DNA from: Actinoplanes sp. TFC3
Lineage (GTDB): Bacteria > Actinomycetota > Actinomycetes > Mycobacteriales > Micromonosporaceae
NCBI RefSeq assembly: GCF_001553785.1
Contig: NZ_LOJP01000001.1
Span: forward strand, 4,448,664-4,512,663
DNA: 64,000 nt
Direction of reading: 5' to 3'
Under the pieces are notes generated by a model, which worked only from the letters and a program-made list of their open reading frames with translations, ran no database searches and was not told where the DNA came from. Below are positions 24,975 to 34,837 of the stretch, in pieces; position 1 is the stretch's first letter; every line of letters begins with the position of its first letter. The position numbers were made by a program, and so were the translations under genes.

Positions 24975-26330
24975 ATGAGTCGTAAGAAGGGGCGCGTTCG
25001 GGCGGTCCGCCGGCCCGCCCGAACTTCACGCCGGGGCAGAAGCTGGACCTGCTGACCCGCTACGAGCAGGCCGTGGGGGCCGGCGAGAGCGGGGCGTTCT
25101 TGCGGCGGGAGGGCTTGTACTCGTCGTTGATGACCGAGTGGCGCCGGGCTCGTGACGCCGGGCTGTTGCTGGGCAAACCCACTGGCGAGACCGTCGGGCG
25201 GCCCAGCGCGGAGCAGGCCGAGATCGCCCGACTGCGACGCGAACTGCAGCTGGTGCACGCGAAGCTGGCGCGCACGGAGATCGCGTTGACGATCATGGGA
25301 AAATCGCGAGAGCTCTTGGAGGGCATCTCCGGGAGCGAGCCGGACGATCCGGACGTGTTCGGGCCCGGCAAGCCCTGATGGCCTGCCTTCATGAGCTGAC
25401 CAGCGTGAAGATCACGACACGGCAGGCGAAACGGCTGAACGGGATCGCCCGGTCCAGCGCCGATCGCGACCGGCGACGCCCGACACCAGCCCGTCCGGCG
25501 CGACGCCCACCGGCGAACGCGTTGTCGGGCCTCGAGCGTAAGCACGTTCTGCACGTGTTGAACGGCGCGGAGTTCGTCGAGGCGGCGCCGACGCAGGTCC
25601 ACGCGGCGCTGCTGAAACAGGGGCGTCTACGAGGGCTCGATCGCCACCATGTACCGGCTGCTGCGCGAGCACGAGCAGGTCCGCGAACGTCGCTGGCAGG
25701 CCCGGCAACCCGGACACGCCTCGAACTGGTCGCCGACGCCCCAGGGTAGGTCTATAGCTCTGACATCACAAACTCGCCGGACCGGTCAAGGGCGGCTACT
25801 TCGAAGCGTACGTCATGATCGACATCCACTCCCGGTACATCGTCGGCGGACCGGTGCACGCCCGCGAATCAGGCCCGCTCGCCGAGAACATGATGCGCGA
25901 GGTGTTCGGCGCCAACGGCGTCTCAAACATGGTCCAAGCCGACCAGGTCGCCTCGATGGCTTCGAAATCGGTCGCTGACCTGCTCAAAGACCTTCAGGTC
26001 ACCCGCTCGCACTCCCGGCCGAAAATCTCAAACGACAACCCGTACTCCGCGGCCTGGTTCAAGACGCTGAAGTACGCGCCGGTCTTCCCGGACCGCTTCG
26101 CGTCCCTCGCTGACGCCCGGCCTTCATGGCTGAGTTCGTAACCTGGTACAACCATGCTCACCGGCACTCCGAGATCGGCCTGCACACCCCCGCCGACGTC
26201 CACCACGGCCGCCACCACCTGGTCCGCGCCGGACGAGAGGAGACCCTCGCCGCGGACCCGGAACGGTTCGGCACCGGCCGGCCACTACCCACGCTCCTTG
26301 AGTTGCCCGAGGTCCACCATCTGAGGTCAC
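24975..26330 (+). pseudogene. Degenerate IS3-family element (orfA/orfB remnants)
   Basis: OrfA-like sequence (FTPGQKLDLLTRYEQAV, LYSSLMTEWRRARDAG, to TGA 25378) has lost its start frame. OrfB follows in at least four pieces in different frames: SVKITTRQAKRL, AALLKQG, GSIATMYRLLREHEQVRERR, SDIT-type region, GGYFEAYVMIDIHSRYIVGG, and EFVTWYNHAHRHSEIGLHTP. The catalytic Glu of the DDE triad is Ala in NPYSAAWFKTLKY, where the family has NPYSExxFKTLKY. Clean terminal repeats were not found. The element is dead. Confidence 0.85.
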
Positions 26331-26612
26331 CGGTATTGTCGCGCAGAATGACGTTCCCACCGGGATGGACGACTGAAGAGGACTCTTCGCGCTGCTCCCC
26401 CAGCCGGTCGGTAGGCCGCCGGGTCAGATTGACCGGTGGCTCCGCACCGGTCGGCCCCCCGATCAGGCAAAGCGGCATAAAGGTCAGCCCCCGGAAGTCG
26501 CTGCCACCGGGAGTGCAGAAACCGACAGTCCGCAAAGACACCTATCTTGATCTTCTTACTCCTAGTAGCGTCGTCAGTGCTCTGAGTGTTTGACCTGAGA
26601 TCAGGAGCTGGC

Positions 26613-27251
26613 GTGACTGATTCCGGAAGCCGAGTAGAACTCAACGGCACACAGCGCGCCGTTCTCTTCGCTCTCCTGACCGGCCCTGGCGAACAAACCA
26701 ACCGGGAACTCCGCCAGCGCGTGGGGCTCGGCCTGACCGGGCGGGACCGCCTCGGCCTGAAGAACGCCGGCCTCATCGAGAGTGAGATGGTTGGCAACGC
26801 ATACGTTCACACTCTCTCGCCGGACGGAGCAGATCACTGTTTGGCGGCTCTTGATCCTGGCGCAGGTCCAGCGGAGCGTGTCCTCTTTGCGCTAATCGCC
26901 GACCTGAGTGAACACCTGAACAGCACCGACTATGTGCTGGCCAAGGCGGTCCGCACCATCCTGCATGGAGGATCGATCCAGTACGACCTCGAAACTCACA
27001 TCGGGACTGCCTACAGTCAAGCCGCCGATGGGCGAAGTGAATCCTTCGTACGGTTGACCGAACTTCGTCCGCTACTCCCACGAGGCCTCGACCGCGGCGC
27101 CGTCGATGAGGCTCTCCGGCAGATGTACCGGGACCACAAGATCAATCTGGTACCGATCGCCGACAACGCCTCGATCACTGCCGACGATCGTGCGGCGGCT
27201 CTTGACATAGGCGGCGAGGAGAAGCATCGGATCTCCATGCAGCGCTCATGA
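26613..27251 (+). CDS. Winged-helix DNA-binding protein paired with an ATPase
   Basis: A 212-residue protein from GTG 26613, with a purine-rich CAGGAG upstream. The N-terminus is an HTH/winged helix (LNGTQRAVLFALLTGPGEQTNRELRQRV, then LKNAGLIESEM and wing YVHTLSPDG). The rest is unassigned. Its TGA overlaps the ATG of the ATPase gene (ATGA), so the pair is coupled. Such winged-helix/ATPase pairs are common in phage-defence modules. Exact role unknown. Confidence 0.65.
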   Translation: MTDSGSRVELNGTQRAVLFALLTGPGEQTNRELRQRVGLGLTGRDRLGLKNAGLIESEMVGNAYVHTLSPDGADHCLAALDPGAGPAERVLFALIADLSEHLNSTDYVLAKAVRTILHGGSIQYDLETHIGTAYSQAADGRSESFVRLTELRPLLPRGLDRGAVDEALRQMYRDHKINLVPIADNASITADDRAAALDIGGEEKHRISMQRS

Positions 27252-28993
27252 CGATGGAACTCGCCGCGCTCAAGGCGCTGAGATTTGATCATGTCGTCAC
27301 TGAGGATGACGTCTGGAACAACGACCTCAGTTGTCACGTGGACGGATTACATCCCGGCGTTGAGGCCGCCGTCCAAGAGAATCTAGACGCGTTACGGGCG
27401 GACGGACACCACAGCTCGACCGGCATGGTCGTCGAGGGAGAGCTCGGCGTCGGCAAGACCCAGACGCTGAAGTGGACGCAGATCCAGACGCAACGCCGTG
27501 GCGGCTACTTCTTCCTTCTCTACGCCATCGAACGAGGGGTCCCATTCCACACTCAGCTACTCCGCTCCCTCCGGCTGGATCTGGAAGAAACCCGGTCCGG
27601 ACAGCGGGCGCAAGCCTCCCGCTTTGTTGACGATCTCGCGAAGCGACTCAAGGTCGCACCTCTCACCGACGTCGGCAACGGCTCACGGAGCCTGCCGCGG
27701 GTCGCGGTCGAAGCAATCGTGTCCGCGCTTCCGGAGCATGACACCCGGCTCGGCAGCGAGTACCAGGACACCCTGCGCGCACTGATCCTTCTCGCGTCCC
27801 CGGCACCGAACGACCGCAAGGTCGGAAGTGTCTATCTCCAGGGTGGCCAGATCAATGAGACGGCTCGCCGGCGCTGGGGATTCCAGACACCGGTCAAGTC
27901 TCCCAGCGTTCTGATCTCCGAGATCACCCGGCTACTTGCCCTGTCGGGACCGGTGGTCGTCGCCGTAGATCAGATCGATGCTCTGGTCAAGACGATGTCC
28001 TCATCGCCTCAAGCCGCGAATGTCCGAGAGCAGGTCATAGACCTCGGACATGGGCTGATGGACCTGCACAGCCGATCACGCCGAACGCTGATCATCGTCT
28101 CGTGCCTACCCGACTCTTGGGAAGCCCTGGTCGGCACTATGGTCAACTCGTTCGCCGACAGGTTCTGGCGAACGCAGCAGCTCCGGAACATCCCGGATCC
28201 CGAGATCGCCGAGCGTCTCGTCGCCCAGCGGTTCGCCATCGACTACAGACGCATCGGCTTCCATCCCGACTACGGAACCTGGCCGGTGCACCCGAGCGCG
28301 TTCCGGACATCAACGGACTACACCGCGCGGCGGCTCATCGACCGGATCCGGCACCACGTCAAGGGATGCCTGAACACCGGGATCCCCTCCGAGCTGTTCG
28401 ACTTCGCCGGAGAGCGGCGTGGTGGGCAGTCACCGAGCGCACTTCAAACCGAGTTCGAAAAGCTCGCTGCCGCAGCCGACGTGGAGACAATCCTCGGAAC
28501 GCGGTCCGAGGACAGAGTTATGCCGCTGCTATTGGGCGCCGCCCTCGATGCTTGGATCCGCGAACACCCCACCAGAGCCGACCGCTTCGTCCGGCTCGAG
28601 GTCAAACCGGAACGCCCAGCCGCACTGCACGCGCTACTCACGTCAAAGTCCAACGCGTCGGCGTGGCACTTTCGCGTAGTTACGTCGGTAAGCCCGCAGC
28701 CCACGACAGTTCGCATCAAGGCGGCCATGGACGGCTTCGCCGGCTCGGCTGACAGCCGACTGTATCTTATTAAAGCAAAGCCATGGCCGACCGGATCCCC
28801 TGTCGCCTCCGCACGGCGAGCATTACGAGACGCCGGCGGGATCGAAGTGGACCTTGACGACGCGGACGTGCGGACTTTCGAGGCCCTCCGTCAGCTCATG
28901 AACCGTAGGCCGGATGGCCTCGAAGAATGGCTGCGGTCACATCAGCCCGCGGGCAAGACCAAACTCTTGAGGCAAATCCTCACAGACGTGTGA
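27248..28993 (+). CDS. P-loop ATPase (AAA-like) of unknown system
   Basis: 581 residues with Walker A at ~65 (EGELGVGKTQT) and Walker B at ~240 (GPVVVAVDQIDALV), followed by an Arg-rich sensor-like region (IIVSCLPDSW, FADRFWR). The C-terminal ~200 residues are unassigned. It resembles STAND/AAA-type ATPases that work with a DNA-binding partner, here the coupled winged-helix protein. The 3' end overlaps the convergent PIN-like gene by 14 bases, which hints that the three genes move together. Not placed in a named defence family. Confidence 0.68.
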   Translation: MTMELAALKALRFDHVVTEDDVWNNDLSCHVDGLHPGVEAAVQENLDALRADGHHSSTGMVVEGELGVGKTQTLKWTQIQTQRRGGYFFLLYAIERGVPFHTQLLRSLRLDLEETRSGQRAQASRFVDDLAKRLKVAPLTDVGNGSRSLPRVAVEAIVSALPEHDTRLGSEYQDTLRALILLASPAPNDRKVGSVYLQGGQINETARRRWGFQTPVKSPSVLISEITRLLALSGPVVVAVDQIDALVKTMSSSPQAANVREQVIDLGHGLMDLHSRSRRTLIIVSCLPDSWEALVGTMVNSFADRFWRTQQLRNIPDPEIAERLVAQRFAIDYRRIGFHPDYGTWPVHPSAFRTSTDYTARRLIDRIRHHVKGCLNTGIPSELFDFAGERRGGQSPSALQTEFEKLAAAADVETILGTRSEDRVMPLLLGAALDAWIREHPTRADRFVRLEVKPERPAALHALLTSKSNASAWHFRVVTSVSPQPTTVRIKAAMDGFAGSADSRLYLIKAKPWPTGSPVASARRALRDAGGIEVDLDDADVRTFEALRQLMNRRPDGLEEWLRSHQPAGKTKLLRQILTDV

Positions 28994-30443
28994 GGTTCAA
29001 CGTCTCCTCCGCGACATTCACGCCTCTGGTCTGATATCCGCAGCTGGTGATGGCTCGGCCCATGGCATTGGTACGGGATTGCCAGTAGCCGTTGGAGCGT
29101 CGGGCCACCGGCCGCAATTCCGCGCCGAGAATCGTCTCGATCTCAGAAAAGACCAGTTGAATCACGGGTTCGTTCCTGGACTCAAGGTATTTGATCAGTG
29201 GCTGGAGATCCTGCTCATCCTGCAGGATGTCAACGACCTCGTCCGGGATGCGGAATCCACTGGTGCGAACGTCATCCGGATAGAGCGCCTCCAGAATGGA
29301 TTTGACGCCGACCGGCACCGAACCCTCATCCTGCAACTCAAGTGTTATCCGGGTCGTCGGCCTGGTAAAACCCCTCAGCATCCGGCTGCTGTCGTAACCG
29401 CATATTTCGTACACCGCCGCGCGATCGATGGTGCCGCCCAGCCAGGCCGCCTCCTCGATGACCGCGGCCTGTGGAAGCCCTTCGTGACGAAGCCGGGAGA
29501 GAAGTTCGTTGACCCCATCCGGCGACCACAGATTTTCCCCCTTGAACGCCACCCGCTCCGCATCCTGTGCAGAGTCCGGGCTGACCAGGACGCTCAGCGC
29601 CGTTTTGGAACGTTTGAGCAGGTCAGGCGCTCTCAGAAGGTAGAGCCGGCGGCCTCCACTGTGCTTTCGGAACTCCTCCACCATCTCGAGCCGGGGACCG
29701 AGGACAGAGCTGCCTTTCCGCCACCACCAGTCTTCCTTCTGGTCGTTGGTGACGATGAGTAGGTCTTTACCCAGGTCTGCTGCATGGAGGACCGCCTGCC
29801 AGTAGACGAGGTAGTCTCCGGCAGCCCCCTCGGCCTGCAGGTCGGCCTTCTCTGCGTCAAGATAGCCCGGCGGCTGCTTCGCCGAGACTCGACGCTTGCC
29901 CTCGTCCACCATCGCCGACCAATCACTCTCGTCCGGCTTTGGCAGGACTTTGCCTTTCAAGAGAGTGCCTAGCCTCGTGAGCACGGTGTCCTGGTCGCTG
30001 GGCGTGTCCGGGGAAATGCGGTCCGGGATCACCTGGATCGCCCTCGTCTCGATCGAATCGAGGGCCTCCTTGAGATCCTCACGGAGATGCACCAGCAGTG
30101 GTTCATCCATGGCAACCTGCTGAGCCCAGCGACCGAGGGCACCATCGGCATTGGACCGGCTCTTCTCCAGCGCATCGCGCAGCTCTTTCAGGGCCACGCC
30201 GGGATTGCTGATGACCGACAGCCTGTTGCGATGGAACTCGACCAAAGACTGGTGCGGGACGACAAGACGGTCGCCGAGAGCCTCCAAAACGCTCAGGACG
30301 TCCGTTACCGTCTGCGCGTTGTACCGATAGAGACTCAGCATCACATTGGCATCGAGGGCCACCATAGCGGTCGCCAATGCACGGTCGATGTCCTCACCAC
30401 TGGGTAGGTAGTAGCCCTCGAAACCATCGAACAATCCAGGCAC
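28980..30443 (-). CDS. PIN-like domain protein (DUF4935/PIN_8 type)
   Basis: 487 residues from GTG 30443, chosen because GGAGGT lies five bases upstream; longer in-frame starts lead into poor-quality sequence. N-terminal PIN-like features: first acidic site in MVALDANVMLSLYRY, VVPHQSLVEFHRNR, and later acidic residues in EGAAGDYLVYWQ and LLIVTNDQKEDWWW. PIN domains are metal-dependent RNases; this large type is common in defence islands. The C-terminal half is unassigned. Convergent with the ATPase gene. Confidence 0.72.
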   Translation of the reverse strand: MPGLFDGFEGYYLPSGEDIDRALATAMVALDANVMLSLYRYNAQTVTDVLSVLEALGDRLVVPHQSLVEFHRNRLSVISNPGVALKELRDALEKSRSNADGALGRWAQQVAMDEPLLVHLREDLKEALDSIETRAIQVIPDRISPDTPSDQDTVLTRLGTLLKGKVLPKPDESDWSAMVDEGKRRVSAKQPPGYLDAEKADLQAEGAAGDYLVYWQAVLHAADLGKDLLIVTNDQKEDWWWRKGSSVLGPRLEMVEEFRKHSGGRRLYLLRAPDLLKRSKTALSVLVSPDSAQDAERVAFKGENLWSPDGVNELLSRLRHEGLPQAAVIEEAAWLGGTIDRAAVYEICGYDSSRMLRGFTRPTTRITLELQDEGSVPVGVKSILEALYPDDVRTSGFRIPDEVVDILQDEQDLQPLIKYLESRNEPVIQLVFSEIETILGAELRPVARRSNGYWQSRTNAMGRAITSCGYQTRGVNVAEETLNLTRL

Positions 30444-30796
30444 CCGGACCTCCAAACGGCCAGACCGTACCCAATAGGTAACAGCTTCGGCAATCCTGAA
30501 CAAGGCTTCCGGCGAATGCACGACAAAGACCGAACAGGCCTCGCCGATTCCCCTCAGGCCGATCCGAGGGCGTCGGTCACCGCTCGGACCAGGTTCTCGA
30601 AGCGCTGAGTACGTCGATCGCTGCGAGCCGCAGACGTGTTCGCGGTACCGCGATCTGCCGGTGGCGCCACCGCGCCCCGGCCACAATCGGTGCGGGAGTC
30701 GAGTCCGACCTCACTTACCCGGCGTTCAGCACCAGGCCGGAGTCGGTGCGCAACCCTCCACGCGCTGCACCGCGACGTGCTCCGAGTGAGAATTGC
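30444..30796. other. Intergenic region, nothing recognised
   Basis: About 350 bases between the PIN-like gene and a hypothetical gene on the same strand. It presumably carries the PIN gene promoter. No RNA gene, repeat or credible reading frame was seen. Confidence 0.4.
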
Positions 30797-31726
30797 TCAG
30801 CGTCGGAACCCACGCCGTCCGTCTCGTCGTGTCGCGTTCAGGAACGGTCGAAACCATGCCGCCGGGCGGTAGTCACCCATCCCGGAACCGCGGTTCGCCT
30901 CGGCCTCAGGGTCCTCGATACCGTCGAGCTGCTCGTCGAACAGCTGCAGAATGTCGTCGTCCTGCAGCACCAGATCAAAGAGCAGATCCCAGTCGTAGTC
31001 ATCGGTATGCTCCGGCAGGCCGGCCAGCATGACCGGTGAAGCACCCCAGCCGTCCTGCGCCGCGCTCTGAGCGGAGCGCAGCATGAGGTGCATCGCCATC
31101 TCCTCGCCCGGACACGTCGGCGACGGCACCCGTCCCGACGCCAAGTCCTCCGCCAGGTCGTCGAACGCCCGCGCGGCCTGCCGCCGCCACACGGCGTCCT
31201 GGCTCCAGGTGATGCGCGGGTAGTCACCGAACAGCGCCCAGCCGTCGTCCTCCACGACGGGGTCGTCACCGTGCTGCTGAACGTCGTCGTAGGCGAAGTC
31301 AGCGTCGATCTGCGCGACTGACCACAGCATCGCCGCCGTCCGCGGCGTCAGCTGCACACCGGAGCACGCCTCGCAGTCGTCGCCGCCGCACTGACAGGCA
31401 GCGAACAGCACGGCAAAGTCAGGGCTCGGCTTCCGCTCGTTGACGCCGTCGCCGTTGACGACTTCGTGTGTCGAGCCGACGACCATCACGCCCGCGCCGG
31501 CTTCGACAATCGCGTCTTCATTGGTGAGCCAGCTCAGAGCCGCCGCCATGTCGCCGCGGACGTCGGCGCTTTCCGCCGCCCGGATCTCCTCAACGCTGTG
31601 GTCGGCATCGGCCACGAACTCAGCGACGGCGACACGGCGCAAAGCCTCGGCCTCCAGGGCCTGGGCGTCCGTGACTTCCACCGTCACCTTGGCATTAATC
31701 GTCAACCGCCGCACCTGTCGGTCCAT
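30797..31726 (-). CDS. Hypothetical protein with a Cys cluster
   Basis: 309 residues from ATG 31726 (MDRQVRRLTIN); ATG 31759 would add 11 residues. It contains a Cys cluster (CQCGGDDCEACSG) that could bind zinc, and an acidic DDY/DDD-rich C-terminal third. No domain recognised. It sits between the PIN-like gene and the element 2 integrase, a position where actinobacterial integrative elements often carry hypothetical genes. Confidence 0.6.
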   Translation of the reverse strand: MDRQVRRLTINAKVTVEVTDAQALEAEALRRVAVAEFVADADHSVEEIRAAESADVRGDMAAALSWLTNEDAIVEAGAGVMVVGSTHEVVNGDGVNERKPSPDFAVLFAACQCGGDDCEACSGVQLTPRTAAMLWSVAQIDADFAYDDVQQHGDDPVVEDDGWALFGDYPRITWSQDAVWRRQAARAFDDLAEDLASGRVPSPTCPGEEMAMHLMLRSAQSAAQDGWGASPVMLAGLPEHTDDYDWDLLFDLVLQDDDILQLFDEQLDGIEDPEAEANRGSGMGDYRPAAWFRPFLNATRRDGRRGFRR

Positions 31727-31783
31727 CCGCGCAGCATAAAGCCACCCCAACCTCGGCATTCCTGACTGTCACCCAACGAGTAG

Positions 31784-32860
31784 TCAGTGACCTGCGATGA
31801 GGAGGTCGGCGATGTGGTTGGTGGCTTGTAGCCGACGTGTGGCGCTGACCCGGGTGTAATAGCGCATCAGGGTGGCCGGGTCGTGACCCAGCCGTTCCGC
31901 AACCTCATGAATGCCGAACCCGGCGTCGAGCAGATTCGACGCGATCAGATGCCGGATCTGGTGCGGACCGAGCGGCCGGACACCCGCCGCGACAGCGATC
32001 TGGTTGAACCGGCCGGTGACGTTGTCCGGCCGTAGATGCCGGCCCGTACGGCCGGTGAACACGTACCGCGACGCCCGGCCCGACGCCGCTCCCCCGGTCA
32101 AACCCGTGAGGGTGTCGTCGTCCAAGATCAGCGTGCGAAAACCGTTCGGCGACTTTGGCGGCTTCACCCGCACACGGCTACCCGGGTCCTCGACAACGAT
32201 CTGCCGGCGCACCTTCAATGCGCCCTGGTCCAGCTCCAAATCGCCGTACCTCAAACCGCACAGCTCACCACGCCGTAGACCCGCGACCATCAGCAGCCGC
32301 CACATCGGGTACAACCGTTCACCCCGAACGTGATCGCTGAACCGCTGCGCTTCCGCGAGCGTCCAGACCGGCCGCTCATCGTCGCTCTCCCGCGGCTTGT
32401 GAGCACCCAGATCTCGGCCGACCTGCTCCCGGAACGCCTTGTCCAGAATCAAATGCAAGGTCCGCAACGTGCTGCGCGAGTAGCCGACAGCCTCCAACTC
32501 CCGGTAGGCGCGCTCAACCATCCGAGCGCTGAGCCGCGACGCCCGCACACCACCCACGTACGGGAAGATCAAACCGAACAACCACAGGTAGCCGTACACC
32601 GTGTTGGGCTCGAGCTCCTGCTGACGGGCAAGCACCCACCCCTGGCAGATCTCCCGCACCGGATCACTCAAACGCGGCTGCCGATGCAGCGCGTCACGCT
32701 GCCGGCATAGCCGCTCGTACTCGGCCAGCGCCGCCTTCTCGTGGACGAAGCCGGTCCGCCGCGCCTGCCGCCTGATCCCGCTGTCATCACGTCCCAGCTC
32801 CAGCCGGAACCCGAACAGCCCTGTCACCTGATCCTGCACGATCGCCTCAGGCATCACCAT
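31784..32860 (-). CDS. int: Tyrosine recombinase/integrase of element 2
   Basis: 358 residues from ATG 32860, with GAGGTG upstream. An N-terminal arm-binding region (FGFRLELGRDDSGIRRQARRTGF) precedes a core-binding domain and a catalytic domain with Arg in VAGLRRGELCGLRYGD, His-x-x-Arg in LGPHQIRHLI, His in ERLGHDPA and Tyr in MRYYTRVS. The gene lies 456 bases left of att copy 2 and should have integrated element 2 into the tRNA-Pro gene. No excisionase gene was seen beside it. Confidence 0.9.
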   Translation of the reverse strand: MVMPEAIVQDQVTGLFGFRLELGRDDSGIRRQARRTGFVHEKAALAEYERLCRQRDALHRQPRLSDPVREICQGWVLARQQELEPNTVYGYLWLFGLIFPYVGGVRASRLSARMVERAYRELEAVGYSRSTLRTLHLILDKAFREQVGRDLGAHKPRESDDERPVWTLAEAQRFSDHVRGERLYPMWRLLMVAGLRRGELCGLRYGDLELDQGALKVRRQIVVEDPGSRVRVKPPKSPNGFRTLILDDDTLTGLTGGAASGRASRYVFTGRTGRHLRPDNVTGRFNQIAVAAGVRPLGPHQIRHLIASNLLDAGFGIHEVAERLGHDPATLMRYYTRVSATRRLQATNHIADLLIAGH

Positions 32861-33286
32861 GACCCACACCTCGATCCGCCACGTGACTCCCCCGCGACGA
32901 GAAGAGCCTTCACCTCCCCATGAAGGAAGGCAGCACCCCGCATTGGCAACAGGTCCAGCAGCGCATGTCCCTCGACCGGGGCACCAGCACCGACCGAACG
33001 AGCGAAGATCACCGTACGGGCGTTCGTGTAACACAGGTGTCACGATCATCCATCATGGACAGCGGTGCCAAACGCCAGGCGACCTGATTCGGTCATGTCA
33101 GCAGTCAGCGAACTTTGGCAGGTTTCACCTGGTCAGCGGCATGCAGGAGGATCAACGCCTCGCACCCAGCGCCGTCGTTGATCAAGTCGTAGCCTGCGAA
33201 CGTAGGACCGAGAGAACAACCCGTACGACCGTACGGGTAAAATCAAGTGTCACGCGACGCGCCGAAGATTTAGGCCAGTAAATGAA
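32861..33286. other. Integrase-att interval with inverted repeat
   Basis: No gene is seen. CCCGTACG-AC-CGTACGGG at 33220-33237 is an 8-bp inverted repeat, and a further CCGTACGGG half lies near 33013. Such repeats between an integrase and its att core are candidate arm-type binding sites. Confidence 0.4.
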
Positions 33287-33309
33287 AAAGGCCAGCTGAG
33301 CTGGCCTTT
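33287..33309. terminator. Terminator hairpin beside att copy 2
   Basis: AAAGGCCAGC-TGA-GCTGGCCTTT, ten perfect pairs with a 3-base loop, seven bases from the att repeat. With an A run on one side and TTT on the other it should work in both directions. It would end the tRNA transcript when element 2 supplies the tRNA 3' end. Confidence 0.75.
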
Positions 33310-33315
33310 CACAAA

Positions 33316-33358
33316 GTCGGGCTGACAGGATTTGAACCTGCGACCCCTTGACCCCCAG
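33316..33358 (-). repeat. att copy 2: tRNA-Pro(GGG) 3' half
   Basis: 43 bases identical to 60142-60184 and to 15305-15347. It forms the junction between elements 2 and 3. Confidence 0.88.
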
Positions 33359-33842
33359 GCCGTTAGAGTAGACGTTTCCGCACGTCAAACGCGATGCGGA
33401 CCGTTTCCCCGCATGTCAAGTGTGCGGCTCCGGGCATGAGTATGCACAGCGTGTGGTCCCCAAACGGTCCCCCATGTTCTCCGTCCGTATCTCAGCACGG
33501 GATGCAGCGCGGGGGCACCCGGATGGACGTTTGAGTTACGATCGCGTGCCTCGCTCGCACCTCGGCCGTCAGTGGTGGAATCCTTGCCGAGCATCCCCCA
33601 GTCCCAGACGACGACAGCGAACCCGCCCGCCCCCGCCCCTAAATCCCGCGGGCAGACACATCTCGGATCTTCCTCTGGATATGACGATCTGAACTTGCGT
33701 AACTGGTCACCCCGACTGCCACCTGCAAGGTGATCAAACTTCGAGATGCCCGGACGCAAGGACGGCTGTGCGGGGCTCACAGCTGGACACGGCCGCGTTT
33801 GGGACCGCGTCAGGTGTCGTGCCCCTGTCGTAGGGTCTGCCC
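33359..33842. other. Intergenic region, nothing recognised
   Basis: About 480 bases between att copy 2 and the HNH gene. Reading frames here have no coding character. It probably includes the promoter of the defence genes. Confidence 0.4.
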
Positions 33843-34826
33843 GTGACGCTCGCCGACATCACCGCTCCAGCCGTACACAGCGCAATCGCCGAGTTCGACC
33901 GTCTCGGCCGAGACGAGTTTCTCCGGATGACGGGCTTCGCTCGCTCGCGCCTCTACTACCTAGAGCACGGCGGGCGACTTTACGACTCCAAGGCTGTCGT
34001 GGGCCACGCACATCAGATAAGCACAGGCAGCGCACTCGCGGCAGGCAACTTCAGCGGAGGCGAGAGGACAGTCCTCCCCCGCCTTGAAGCGCTTGGGTTC
34101 ACCGTTCGCTACATACCTCGTCAAGACTGGACCCGCGACGAGATCATCCTCGCCTCGGCACTGATCGAGCCGAACGGGTGGCGCCCCCTTGACCGTATCC
34201 ACCCAGAAGTCATCGAGCTATCTAAGCTGCTTCAAGGTCGCTCCCTCTACCTGCTTGACCAGCGCGGCCCCGACTTCCGAACACCGTCCAGCGTTCATCG
34301 CAAGATGGCTGACATCGCTACCTCGCACCCGGAGTACACAGGCCGCGCCACCAACGGGAACCGTATCGATCGCCAGGTTCTCCTCGACTTCCTCGACCAG
34401 CCGGCAGAGATGCACGCTCGAGCCAGAGCGATACGAGCCGCACTCTGGGCCGAGGATCCCGGAGAACCGCTTCCCGATGCCGACGTAGATGACCCCACTG
34501 CCAACGAGGGCGGTGTCCTACTTCGTCAGCACCTTCGCCGCGAGCGAGACCCGAGGATGCGGAAGGCCAAGATTGCGCAGATTAAGAGGGCAGGTCTCGC
34601 CGTAGCGTGCGAGGTCTGCGACTTCGACTTCAGCAAGACCTACGGACCCCACGGTGCTGACTACATAGAGTGCCACCACCGTACGCCACTGCACGTCAGC
34701 GGGCCGACGAAAACCAGACTGCAAGATCTAGCGCTACTGTGCTCCAACTGTCATCGCATGATCCACCGCGCCAAGTCATGGCTCACCGTTGACGAACTCC
34801 ACGGCATCGTTGCGGCCCGGAGGTAA
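33843..34826 (+). CDS. HNH endonuclease, ScoMcrA-like (type IV restriction candidate)
   Basis: 327 residues from GTG 33843. The C-terminus is an HNH nuclease with a structural zinc site: CEVCDFDF, then the catalytic block YIECHHRTPLHV, and LCSNCHRMIHR. The N-terminal ~90 residues (YYLEHGGRLYDSKAVVGHAH, then LEALGF) resemble the head domain of the Streptomyces enzyme ScoMcrA, which cuts phosphorothioated and 5-methylcytosine DNA. So a modification-dependent restriction enzyme is likely. First gene of the low-GC defence block. Confidence 0.75.
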   Translation: MTLADITAPAVHSAIAEFDRLGRDEFLRMTGFARSRLYYLEHGGRLYDSKAVVGHAHQISTGSALAAGNFSGGERTVLPRLEALGFTVRYIPRQDWTRDEIILASALIEPNGWRPLDRIHPEVIELSKLLQGRSLYLLDQRGPDFRTPSSVHRKMADIATSHPEYTGRATNGNRIDRQVLLDFLDQPAEMHARARAIRAALWAEDPGEPLPDADVDDPTANEGGVLLRQHLRRERDPRMRKAKIAQIKRAGLAVACEVCDFDFSKTYGPHGADYIECHHRTPLHVSGPTKTRLQDLALLCSNCHRMIHRAKSWLTVDELHGIVAARR

Positions 34827-34837
34827 GGGAGAAAGTT

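Larger units (their letters stand above)
15305..33315. mobile_element. Integrated element 2 (between att copies 1 and 2)
   Basis: An 18-kb segment bounded by direct repeats of the tRNA-Pro 3' half (15305 and 33316). It has its own integrase at the right end. It carries the CARF-HEPN/helicase/winged-helix/PLD operon, an IS481 element inside the helicase, an IS3 remnant, a winged-helix/ATPase pair, a PIN-like protein and a hypothetical gene. No conjugation or replication genes were seen, so it is either a defence-type genomic island or depends on a neighbour for transfer. Confidence 0.7.
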
